The notes beneath the pieces are model-generated. The model searched no databases, was not told where the DNA came from, and worked only from the letters and a program-made list of their open reading frames with translations. This document shows positions 7,944 to 14,672 of a DNA stretch of 27,246 nt, piece by piece. The stretch spans positions 564-27,809 of the forward strand of contig DKTR01000071.1 in the NCBI GenBank assembly GCA_002473385.1, given 5' to 3'. Numbering within the stretch: the first letter of the stretch is position 1; the number at the start of each line of letters is the position of its first letter. Both the position numbers and the translations under genes were made by a program. Origin of the DNA: Lachnospiraceae bacterium UBA7225 (GTDB lineage Bacteria > Bacillota > Clostridia > Lachnospirales > Lachnospiraceae).

Positions 7944-9197
7944 TCATTCCAGGGGAGCGGTTACACCTTCTACAAGGGTATCCAGTGCTGTCTGGATGCC
8001 TGCATCGTCGTCTGCCTTCAGCGTACCCTGTGCGATCAGCTCACCAAAGGTCTGTGCAGGATCCCAGTATTTTCCGCCAACGGTCTGGGTTTGACCAAAC
8101 TCAGCCTGCTTAGCAAGTGCTGCGATTGCCACGTTTGCTTTTACAGCGTCGGAATCAATGATATTACTGTTGCTCGGACCGCTCTCACGCTGGTCGAAGA
8201 ATTTCTGCTGGGACTGTTCGTTTGTGATGAAATCTGCTAGAAGAACTGCCCATCCTGCATTCTCTGCATAGCCATTCACACCAACAAACTTATAACCTGC
8301 TACAGAACCCTGCTGAACCTGCTGGTCACCAACAGTAAAGGTCGGGAGCTTGGTTGCCGCATAGCCATCGCCAAATGCCTCCTGTGCTGTAATTGCATCC
8401 CATGTTCCGGAAACTGCTGCACAGAGACCGCCTGCTGCAAGCTGATTGGAGATATCCCCGTCTGCAATTGCCATAAATGCCGGGCTTGATGCGATCTGCA
8501 GCATACCCTTTACAACGTCAACACCCGTGTAACCGTCAGCGCTTGTGCCGTTCCAGTCAATCGCGGTCGTTCCGTCATCGTTCAGATCCGTGGTAAATCC
8601 TGCCCCATAAAAGAAAGAAGCATTATACCAGCCGGATGCCAGTGTCATACCAACCTTTTTGCCTGCTGCTTCTGCTGCTGCAAGAAGGCTGTCCCAGGAT
8701 GCAACATCCTCTTCAGACAGAACAGAAGAATCATAATACAGGAAATAACCATTGTCCGCTGCTCTCGGAAAAGCATAGAGTTTTCCGTCTACCGTTGCCG
8801 CCTCAATAGAGCTTGCAACGTTCGCAGCTTTTACATCGTCCAGTGTTTTTCCTGCCATTGTAAGCGCTTCTGCATATTCATCCAGGTCGATAAGCGCACC
8901 TGCATTCACCAGATCATAAATCTGATCACTTGCAAATGAATATACATCTGCAGCCGCTTCCACGTCTGTCAGAATAGTGTCTTTTGCAGTAGATTCGGAT
9001 TCTACACCAATCTTGATATCAAAGGTTACATCCGAATATGCCGCTTTGAATTCTTCTACCAGTTCGCCAAGAAGAGTCTGGTCTTCTTCTGCGCCCCACA
9101 GGGTAAGGTTGATGGTTTCCTCTGCATTTACGAGTGCAGCCGAAGACAGAACTGTCACAGCGGCAAGGGCAGATGCCAATACTTTTTTGAGCTTCAT
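7944..9197 (-). CDS. Extracellular sugar-binding protein (MalE/GanS-like)
   Basis: Solute receptor of the galacto-oligosaccharide importer, 417 residues. The signal peptide is visible at residues 1-26 (two lysine pairs, a hydrophobic core, then LVNA before EETINLTLWG). There is no lipobox cysteine, so it is predicted to be released rather than lipid-anchored, which is unusual for a Gram-positive receptor. The mature N-terminus and the WDSLLAAAEAAG and FPRAADNGYFLYYD stretches fit family 1 binding proteins (SBP_bac_1). The start at 9197 has AAAGGAGGACTAAT directly upstream. The longer frame from 9260 would begin downstream of the -10 box with no ribosome site and is rejected. It is the first gene of the operon, under a strong promoter with LacI-type operators, and highly expressed if derepressed. 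Confidence 0.88.
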   Translation of the reverse strand: MKLKKVLASALAAVTVLSSAALVNAEETINLTLWGAEEDQTLLGELVEEFKAAYSDVTFDIKIGVESESTAKDTILTDVEAAADVYSFASDQIYDLVNAGALIDLDEYAEALTMAGKTLDDVKAANVASSIEAATVDGKLYAFPRAADNGYFLYYDSSVLSEEDVASWDSLLAAAEAAGKKVGMTLASGWYNASFFYGAGFTTDLNDDGTTAIDWNGTSADGYTGVDVVKGMLQIASSPAFMAIADGDISNQLAAGGLCAAVSGTWDAITAQEAFGDGYAATKLPTFTVGDQQVQQGSVAGYKFVGVNGYAENAGWAVLLADFITNEQSQQKFFDQRESGPSNSNIIDSDAVKANVAIAALAKQAEFGQTQTVGGKYWDPAQTFGELIAQGTLKADDDAGIQTALDTLVEGVTAPLE

Positions 9198-9230
9198 ATT
9201 AGTCCTCCTTTTAAATATGTTTTTTGTGTT

Positions 9231-9256
9231 GTTGCGCAAATTGCGCAACCGCTTGC
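9231..9256 (-). promoter_or_regulatory. Operator cluster at the galactan operon start site
   Basis: GCAACCGCTTGC (9245-9256) fits the LacI-type half-site layout GCAAnCGnTTGC and begins 10 bp downstream of the -10 box, at the likely start of transcription. A perfect 19-bp palindrome with arms GTTGCGCAA around a central A (9231-9249) overlaps it. The same GCGCAACCG word occurs in the promoter of the LacI gene at 13493-14530. Confidence 0.7.
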
Positions 9257-9266
9257 TCATATTTCT

Positions 9267-9295
9267 AGTATATACCTTGCCATTTTACTAGTCAA
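9267..9295 (-). promoter_or_regulatory. Sigma-A promoter of the galactan operon
   Basis: The minus strand shows TTGACT (9290-9295), a 17-bp spacer and TATACT (9267-9272), one mismatch from consensus in each box, about 70 bp ahead of the binding-protein start. A LacI-type operator follows directly. Confidence 0.8.
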
Positions 9296-9367
9296 TTATT
9301 ATATTTTGCCGAAATTTTCTGCTTGTTTTTGGCAGTTTTTTACAATAAAATTATGGCTCTTATCTTT

Positions 9368-9387
9368 GAGTGCGCAATCGGTTGCTC
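9368..9387. promoter_or_regulatory. Second LacI-type operator upstream of the galactan promoter
   Basis: GCAATCGGTTGC (9374-9385) fits GCAAnCGnTTGC and lies about 80 bp upstream of the -35 box, with its centre 129 bp from the proximal operator. That arrangement would allow repression by DNA looping. A looser copy, GCAAT-5 nt-GTTGC (9413-9427), follows, but its spacing differs. Confidence 0.6.
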
Positions 9388-9423
9388 TTTTGTGAAAAAA
9401 AATACACTTTTCGCAATCAACTG

Positions 9424-9451
9424 TTGCTTTTTCTCTTTTTTGCGTTATAAT
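9424..9451 (+). promoter_or_regulatory. Putative promoter of the tRNA gene
   Basis: A perfect TATAAT (9446-9451) lies 10 bp before the tRNA. A weak TTGCTT (9424-9429) sits 16 bp upstream of it. The -35 element is only a fair match. Confidence 0.55.
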
Positions 9452-9460
9452 ATTTTATAT

Positions 9461-9534
9461 GGAAGCATAGCTCAGCCGGGATGAGCGTTCGCCTCACACG
9501 CGAAAGGTCAGGAGTTCGAGCCTCCTTGCTTCCA
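9461..9534 (+). tRNA. tRNA-Val (anticodon CAC)
   Basis: Folds as a full cloverleaf: acceptor GGAAGCA (9461-9467) with TGCTTCC (9527-9533), D-stem GCTC/GAGC, anticodon stem TTCGC/GCGAA around loop CTCACAC (9493-9499), T-stem AGGAG/CTCCT with loop TTCGAGC, and discriminator A at 9534. The anticodon CAC (9495-9497) reads GUG valine codons. The CCA end is not encoded. Six T residues follow at once and can serve as a terminator. It is transcribed away from the galactan operon, next to operators of that operon. Confidence 0.93.
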
Positions 9535-9607
9535 TTTTTTGTACCCATTTAGCCATACAGCAAATGTCAGAATCAAATGGTAAACCAGATTTTGAAAGGT
9601 TAAAGAT

Positions 9608-9925
9608 ATGATTATCGGATTTATCTTATGGAGTATAGGAGCTGCCGTCTTTTTAGGAATTGGAATCAGCTGCCGCAAATCAACTGAGGCAGTGGGCTTC
9701 TTCACTTTTGTGAAGCCGCCGGAAATAGACGATATAGCGCATTATAATAATGCAGTCTCTATATTATGGTTTACAGCGGCAGCTGTATTTGAGATCACCG
9801 GAATTCCTATGTTATTTTTAGAGCAAAATTCTCCTTACTTTATATTCATGATTTTCGGGATAATGATTTTGGTCATCATAATAATGATCGCATATCTGAA
9901 GATCGAAGCAAAATATAGAAAATAG
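9608..9925 (+). CDS. Small membrane protein of unknown function
   Basis: A 105-residue protein with three hydrophobic segments (about 2-20, 50-70 and 76-96) separated by a polar loop containing KPPEIDDIAHYNNAV, and a basic C-terminus. It resembles short Firmicute membrane proteins of the DUF3784-like kind, but I cannot name the family. The ATG at 9608 has AAAGG eight bases upstream. It is the only plus-strand protein gene in this part of the window, just downstream of the tRNA, and ends before a bidirectional terminator facing the RNA ligase gene. No strong promoter is visible, so readthrough from the tRNA may serve it. Confidence 0.65.
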   Translation: MIIGFILWSIGAAVFLGIGISCRKSTEAVGFFTFVKPPEIDDIAHYNNAVSILWFTAAAVFEITGIPMLFLEQNSPYFIFMIFGIMILVIIIMIAYLKIEAKYRK

Positions 9926-9990
9926 GCAGCTTTTCCATTTGCCTGCTCAGACTCATAGTTTTCCCTTCTGAACTGCCTGCAGCTATAAGC

Positions 9991-10038
9991 AAAAAAGATG
10001 TCACATCTGGAGACTTGCTCTCAGATGCGGCATTTTTC
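9991..10038. terminator. Bidirectional terminator
   Basis: An imperfect stem built on CATCTG/CAGATG with outer ATG/CAT pairs (9998-10033) is flanked by AAAAAA (9991-9996) and TTTTT (10033-10037). It can end the plus-strand membrane gene and the minus-strand ATPase-PIN-ligase cassette alike. Confidence 0.75.
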
Positions 10039-10043
10039 TGATT

Positions 10044-10712
10044 CTATTTCCAGCATACTTTATTATATTGCAATATTCCTTTTGCCCAATGCTCTGTTAT
10101 ATTCTGTCTAAATTCTTTCCGGACCATTTTTGCCCTATACTTCAAAAACATTCCATAATCCTGGCGTATATAAATCCCTTCGCATTCCGAATCACCGTAT
10201 TTCGATTTCCCAAAAAATTCCGATAATTCCTTTACATCATAAATCCCATATCCTAGCTGCGGTACAACCGACAATTCCATTTTACATAATAAAATATTGC
10301 GCTGCTGAACAGATAAAAACCTGCTGTTTTTTATGTCATAAATATCAAATCCTATAAACCAGTCCGGCAAATCGCTGTAATGTATAGAATGTTTCACACA
10401 ACACCACTCTCCATACAAAATATATTTGTCCATAAGCACATCAAATATATCTTCTTCATGGCAATTTATCCAGTTATTTATTTGCTTCCATTGTCCTTCA
10501 AATGGCGGCAATAAATACGATCCCCTATTCTGAAGCTGTAACTCGCCATTATGATTAAATGAAATTCCCAGATTGGCTCCATCAATTTTTTCTTCTATTG
10601 TAACAGGTCTGCTTAGAATAGCTTTTACTTCTTCCATCTGCAATATTTTATCATTTCGCTTAATGTTTATATCTGTTTCGATATATGGTGTAGTGGGAAA
10701 TTTATAAAACAA
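10044..10712 (-). CDS. ATP-dependent RNA ligase, Rnl2-like, single domain
   Basis: Seals nicked or broken RNA by lysine adenylation. All core nucleotidyltransferase motifs are visible in 222 residues: motif I EEKIDGANLGI with nucleophile K42, the motif III region ILYGEWCCVKHSI (E102), motif IIIa FIGFDIYD (120-126), motif IV CEGIYIR (E178-G179), and motif V LKYRAKMVRKEF (K191, K195). It is shorter than phage T4 Rnl2 (334 residues) and has no C-terminal domain, so a partner protein may supply RNA recognition. Translation starts at TTG (10712), immediately after the TGA of the PIN gene (TGATTG), with AGGAGAG at good distance, so it is coupled to PIN synthesis. It is the last gene of the AT-rich cassette. 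Ligase chemistry is confident; the RNA target is unknown. Confidence 0.85.
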   Translation of the reverse strand: MFYKFPTTPYIETDINIKRNDKILQMEEVKAILSRPVTIEEKIDGANLGISFNHNGELQLQNRGSYLLPPFEGQWKQINNWINCHEEDIFDVLMDKYILYGEWCCVKHSIHYSDLPDWFIGFDIYDIKNSRFLSVQQRNILLCKMELSVVPQLGYGIYDVKELSEFFGKSKYGDSECEGIYIRQDYGMFLKYRAKMVRKEFRQNITEHWAKGILQYNKVCWK

Positions 10713-11246
10713 TCAGACTCTCCTTTTACTTCCAAGTTTTCGTTTATGCATCATAATCGCATAATTCATATCTAAAAATTCAATATGTACACCATATTCT
10801 TCGAATGTTTCTTTAAATCCAAACCATTTTCCATCAGACGCTTCAACGATTGCCGGATGCTCTGAATGCGTCCTTGCTAATGCGACAAATTTTCTATCAC
10901 TCCTGTCGAATTCTTTTGTCCTGGCTTCCAGCGGAAACATAACATAGTTTCCCTCAGAGTCTTTGTCCAATTTGACCATATTTTCAAAAGGTATCTGTCC
11001 TATATATGTATTAAACCAGCGCCAAAATATTTTTCCCATATCTGTATTCGACGGAATTCTATTTCTATATTCTGTTATTATTTCATAATCCAGATCCAAC
11101 ACCAATTGACTTGCAGGATTTTTTACAAATTTCCCTATAAAGTCAACACACTTTTCCTGCATATCCCATTCTTCAGACTCGCATTCCTCTTGAGGTGTTG
11201 CAGCCTTCACTGCAACATTCGTATCCATAATTAGTTTATCATTCAC
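10713..11246 (-). CDS. PIN-domain ribonuclease-like protein
   Basis: PIN domains are metal-dependent RNases found in VapC toxins. In 177 residues the fold markers are KLIMDTNVAVKA with acidic D8, a helix and strand leading to LVLDLDYEIITEYRNRI (E55-E59), FDRSDRKFVALAR (D114, D117) and ASDGKWF (D138), in the order of the usual acidic triad to tetrad. I prefer the GTG start at 11246. It keeps the first PIN strand (KLIMD), has AAAGGA nine bases upstream and overlaps the ATPase stop by 8 nt. An ATG at 11228 would cut the strand, and an ATG at 11285 lacks a ribosome site. No VapB-like antitoxin gene is adjacent. The partners are an ATPase upstream and an RNA ligase downstream, so this is the likely effector of the cassette. 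Confidence 0.75.
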   Translation of the reverse strand: MNDKLIMDTNVAVKAATPQEECESEEWDMQEKCVDFIGKFVKNPASQLVLDLDYEIITEYRNRIPSNTDMGKIFWRWFNTYIGQIPFENMVKLDKDSEGNYVMFPLEARTKEFDRSDRKFVALARTHSEHPAIVEASDGKWFGFKETFEEYGVHIEFLDMNYAIMMHKRKLGSKRRV

Positions 11247-12642
11247 CTTTCGTATTCCTTTCCGCAATCCTCCGATGAAGTGCATTCATAGACTGTTGAT
11301 ACATGTCATCTTCCATATCTCCAAAAAAGCCATCCGGCCAATTTAATATATTTCCATATGCATCAACCTCTAATTTTTCAAGTTTAGATGATTTTTGATT
11401 ATTTTTCGCAAAATATGCTCTGATTTCGGAAGGCGTAGTTTTTTCTTCAGATATTCTTCTCTGAAACCTTCTTAGCAGATGCTCCGAATGTGTTTCAAGA
11501 ATAATCTGAATTCTACGCTTACGTCCCCCTTCCCACATATTAGCAGCATCTATTATAACATCAGCCAGTAACGCCTGAGCATTTGGATGAAGATGTATTT
11601 CTGGCTGTTCAATAAAAACCACAGAATTATCCGGTGCATAAAACAACTGCACAATTACCGGCAAGACCTGCGAAACCCCAAATCCCACGTCCGGCAGACC
11701 TACAAACCGATCCGAACCCTTTATTCGTACCGTCACTTCATATTCTTGACGATCTCCTATTCTATCAATTTTGTATTCTTCAATTAATCCCAGCTTTTTT
11801 AATGCTATTCCAACTATAACCTCAAACTCATTATATCGGGTATCCGAAAATCTCAGCTTCTTATTTTGCTTCCTTGCCGACAAAATAGCCGCTATTGTAT
11901 TTTCACCGGCATCGCCTACACTTTCCGGATTTACTCCCGACCAGCTATATGTCCTTTTTGTTTTGGTCCGCATTGGTCCTAAATAATAAAACTTTGAAAA
12001 GAAATCCTCCTGATAAAGGTTTAAATCCTGTAGAAAATCCGAATCTTTATAATATGCCAGCGCAGCATCCGAAAATCCATAAAATTTAACCGGTTCAGTC
12101 AATTTCCATCCTCTTCCAGCTTTCGTTCTCTTAAAATCACTATCCGAAGCCAGCACATAGTTACGATTGCCGTCTGCCTCCGTCTCTTTTCTCATTCCTA
12201 CTGACATTTTGAGTTTTTCATTATCATATAACCTGTATTTAAACTCATTCACCTCTAAATACTGGGTTTGTGGATCGCTTACCCTAATATCTCCCTCAAA
12301 CTCGATTTGATTATAAATATCTTTTTTACTGGAATTCTCAATTACTGCCTGTTCATCCATGTCCCATCTAAAATAAAATTTCATATCCGCTTCCAGATTA
12401 TGGTCATAGAATATATCAGATACAAATCCCAGATCCACAGTTGCCTGTGGTCCATTTAATAATAATACTGTCTTTCTGTCGGGCTGCCGGACAGTCTGCT
12501 TTAACATAACCAAAAACTGTCCTATACTGGACTTTCCGGAACTATTACTGCCAAACAAAATTGTAATTGGTGCAAGCTCCATTACACCTGTATCTTTCCA
12601 GCCTTTAAAATTTTTTATACGCAAATTTCTCAGCATGTCCAT
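11239..12642 (-). CDS. AAA/ABC-type ATPase, OLD-like (DUF3696-like C-terminus)
   Basis: A 467-residue SMC/OLD-type ATPase. It has an N-terminal strand LRNLRIKNFKGW, Walker A GSNSSGKSS (31-39), a long middle insertion (about 70-300), a signature-like LPDVGFGVSQVLPVI (316-330), Walker B VVFIEQPEIHLHP (341-353), an H-loop ILETHSEHLL (381-390), and a tail NILNWPDGFFGDMEDD (431-446) of the DUF3696 kind. No TOPRIM or other nuclease domain is fused, so the PIN protein encoded next probably supplies nuclease activity. Proteins of this class act as sensors in defence pairs such as Septu, AbiL/RloAB and PARIS. Two starts are close (12642 and 12636), with AAAGGTGGG upstream; the second has better spacing. 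It lies 24 bp after proC and overlaps the PIN gene. Confidence 0.82.
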   Translation of the reverse strand: MDMLRNLRIKNFKGWKDTGVMELAPITILFGSNSSGKSSIGQFLVMLKQTVRQPDRKTVLLLNGPQATVDLGFVSDIFYDHNLEADMKFYFRWDMDEQAVIENSSKKDIYNQIEFEGDIRVSDPQTQYLEVNEFKYRLYDNEKLKMSVGMRKETEADGNRNYVLASDSDFKRTKAGRGWKLTEPVKFYGFSDAALAYYKDSDFLQDLNLYQEDFFSKFYYLGPMRTKTKRTYSWSGVNPESVGDAGENTIAAILSARKQNKKLRFSDTRYNEFEVIVGIALKKLGLIEEYKIDRIGDRQEYEVTVRIKGSDRFVGLPDVGFGVSQVLPVIVQLFYAPDNSVVFIEQPEIHLHPNAQALLADVIIDAANMWEGGRKRRIQIILETHSEHLLRRFQRRISEEKTTPSEIRAYFAKNNQKSSKLEKLEVDAYGNILNWPDGFFGDMEDDMYQQSMNALHRRIAERNTKGE

Positions 12643-12666
12643 CCCACCTTTCCAGGCTATCCGTTT

Positions 12667-13461
12667 TCACATCCCCTTCGCCTTCTTCACGCATGCTCTC
12701 TGCGCCTCAATCACCGCACTGCGCAGCCCCTTTTCTTCAAGTACACGCACCGCCTCAATGGTGGTGCCCGCCGGAGAGCATACCATATCTTTTAAGACGC
12801 CGGGATGTTCACCGGTTTCCAGCATCATCTTCGCGCTCCCCATGACTGCCTGCGCTGCAAATTTATACGCCTGCGCACGCGGCATTCCATCCGCCACTGC
12901 TGCATCCGCCATTGCCTCCAGAAACATGAATACATAAGCAGGCGAGCTTCCGGACACACCTGTCACTACATCAATCAGACTTTCCGGCACTACTTCTGTC
13001 CTTCCAAAGCTGTCGCACAAACGGCACACCAGCTCAGTCTCCTCCTGCGTCACAAATTCATTTTTGCAAAGCCCGGTCATCGCCGCGCCCACCATTGCCG
13101 GTGTATTCGGCATAATACGGATAATCTTCACACCATCGCCCAGACGTTCCTGCAGCCACGCCAGCGTCTTTCCAGGGGCAAGCGATACAAAGATCTGCTG
13201 TTTTACAGACGGGTAGATTTCTGCAAGAACCTCTTCAAAATATTGCGGCTTCACCGCCAAAAACACGATATCTGCAAATTCCGCCACTTCACAATTACTC
13301 TTCGCCGCCAGGATACCGATCTGCTCTCTGATTTTCTGTCTGGTGGCATCCGTCTTTGCAGACGCCATCACTTCTTCCCCCGATACCTTTTTACCCGCCA
13401 GAATGCCATTTATCATGGCCCCTGCCATATTTCCGCAGCCAATAAAGCCTATCTTCATCAT
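12667..13461 (-). CDS. proC: Pyrroline-5-carboxylate reductase
   Basis: Catalyses the last step of proline synthesis, reduction of pyrroline-5-carboxylate with NAD(P)H, in the cytoplasm. The 264 residues are normal for ProC. The Rossmann motif GFIGCGNMAGAMINGIL is at 5-21, VFLAVKPQ follows, and the C-terminal substrate region GVSGSSPAYVFMF plus CSPAGTTIEAVRVLEE is the family signature. AGGAGG lies five bases before the ATG at 13461, and a second ATG follows at once. The gene is 31 bp downstream of the LacI-2 stop with no terminator between, so it may share that transcript. The ATPase-PIN-ligase cassette follows 24 bp later. No other proline gene is nearby. Confidence 0.92.
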   Translation of the reverse strand: MMKIGFIGCGNMAGAMINGILAGKKVSGEEVMASAKTDATRQKIREQIGILAAKSNCEVAEFADIVFLAVKPQYFEEVLAEIYPSVKQQIFVSLAPGKTLAWLQERLGDGVKIIRIMPNTPAMVGAAMTGLCKNEFVTQEETELVCRLCDSFGRTEVVPESLIDVVTGVSGSSPAYVFMFLEAMADAAVADGMPRAQAYKFAAQAVMGSAKMMLETGEHPGVLKDMVCSPAGTTIEAVRVLEEKGLRSAVIEAQRACVKKAKGM

Positions 13462-13492
13462 TATTTCCTCCTATAATACCTGTTTATGACAG

Positions 13493-14530
13493 CTACGCCC
13501 GGCAGCTTATCAGATGATTGTCTGTCTGCTTTGTAGATTCTCTTAAAATCACCTGGTAATTTAAAACAGCCTCTTCCTCCTTCACTTCCTCGCCAAGCAG
13601 CTGCAGAAGCGTCATACAGGCGTTCTGCCCCAGCCCTTTCGTATTATAATACAGGCTGGTAATAGTAGGCGAAAGAAATTCGAACTGCGGGTTGTCGTAA
13701 AAGCTCGCCAGCTTTATGTCCTCCGGCACACGGATATTGCGCTCACGCAGGCATCCGATCAGCATACTGGTGATAAAATCATCCATACACAGGATACCGT
13801 CCGCCTTCTGCACCAGAATCTGCTCCACTGCCTCCGCAGTCGCCGCATAATTTTCTATGTCCAAAAAAATCAGCGCTTCCTCCACCAGAATCTGTTGCTC
13901 ACGGTGCGCATCCAGAAAGCCCTGCAGGCGGCTCTCCGTGACAAGATGACTGCGGTTTCCGCCCAGCAGTGCCAGCCGCCGAAACCCTTTCAGAAGCAGA
14001 ATACCGGTAAGCTCACAGCTCCCTTCCCGGTTCAGATTATCTACCCAGACAACGTCATCGCTCTTTGCAGGTCCCACCACCACAAACGGCATCTGCTTTT
14101 CTTTCAGATAGCGCTGCATGACAGAATTATCCACAGTAGAGCGGCTCAGAATCATGCCGTCCACCTTGCGGTTTTCAACCATACGGCGGCACCCGGAAAA
14201 ATCCTGGTCATCCGCCACCGCAATCACAATATCATAATTGTACCTGGATGCCGTCTCGCAGATGCCATTCATGCACTCCTTAAAAAACGGGAAATCCATC
14301 ACAGAAAAATCCTCCGGCAACACCAGTCCCAGATTGTATGTTTTACTCTGTGCCAATGCACGCGCCAGCACATTCGGGCGGTAATCATGCTCCTCAATAA
14401 ACGCAAAAACCTTCTCCTGCGTCTCGCGGCTGATACGCCCTTTCCCCGAAATCGCCCTGGAAACCGTCGTTTTGCTTACGCCAAGCTCCCGGGCAATGTC
14501 ATTAATTGTATAAACCTTTTCCCTCTCCAT
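13493..14530 (-). CDS. LacI-family regulator (LacI-2), candidate regulator of the galactan operon
   Basis: A 345-residue repressor with an N-terminal helix-turn-helix (YTINDIARELGVSKTTVSRAIS, the first part at 7-26), hinge helix YRPNVLARALAQ and a sugar-sensor domain beginning YNLGLVLPE. The ATG at 14530 has GGGGA six bases upstream. The frame continuing to 14599 runs through the promoter and is rejected. Its promoter holds GCAACCGATTAC (14551-14562), the same word found at the galactan promoter (9245-9256 and 9374-9385) and at the same place relative to the -10 box. It should therefore repress both itself and the galactan operon. The effector is probably a galactose-containing oligosaccharide, which is inference. 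It resembles GanR in role; orthology is not proven. Confidence 0.9.
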   Translation of the reverse strand: MEREKVYTINDIARELGVSKTTVSRAISGKGRISRETQEKVFAFIEEHDYRPNVLARALAQSKTYNLGLVLPEDFSVMDFPFFKECMNGICETASRYNYDIVIAVADDQDFSGCRRMVENRKVDGMILSRSTVDNSVMQRYLKEKQMPFVVVGPAKSDDVVWVDNLNREGSCELTGILLLKGFRRLALLGGNRSHLVTESRLQGFLDAHREQQILVEEALIFLDIENYAATAEAVEQILVQKADGILCMDDFITSMLIGCLRERNIRVPEDIKLASFYDNPQFEFLSPTITSLYYNTKGLGQNACMTLLQLLGEEVKEEEAVLNYQVILRESTKQTDNHLISCRA

Positions 14531-14550
14531 AAACATTCCCCACAATTTGC

Positions 14551-14599
14551 GCAACCGATTACTTTCCTTTAGCATAGCAAACCCTGCGTCATCACGCAA
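14551..14599 (-). promoter_or_regulatory. Promoter and operator of LacI-2
   Basis: TTGCGT (14594-14599), a 17-bp spacer and TATGCT (14571-14576) form a moderate promoter on the minus strand. The operator GCAACCGATTAC (14551-14562, preceded by TTGC) lies 8 bp past the -10, close to the 10 bp seen at the galactan promoter. Autoregulation is the simplest reading. Confidence 0.65.
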
Positions 14600-14610
14600 G
14601 CATTATTTCG

Positions 14611-14646
14611 CACAAAAACAACACGGGCAAAAAGCCCGTGCCATTT
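14611..14646. terminator. Terminator of the second importer operon
   Basis: Stem CACGGGC-AAAAA-GCCCGTG (14622-14640). On the minus strand it is followed by TTGTTTTTG; on the plus strand by CCATTTTTT. It lies just after the permease stop at 14673, and separates this operon from LacI-2. Confidence 0.8.
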
Positions 14647-14672
14647 TTTAAGCCTCCCCGAAAGCTTCTTTA

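Noticed and set aside
9461..9534. tRNA-Val as a phage or island attachment site
   Set aside because: No copy of the tRNA 3' end, no integrase gene and no direct repeat found near 12640 or elsewhere in the window.
9508..9705. Minus-strand ORF overlapping the tRNA
   Set aside because: Runs into the tRNA gene and covers the plus-strand membrane protein start, with no ribosome site.
10713..11246. Classic VapBC toxin-antitoxin pair
   Set aside because: No small VapB-like antitoxin gene is adjacent. The neighbours are an ATPase and an RNA ligase, in a different layout.
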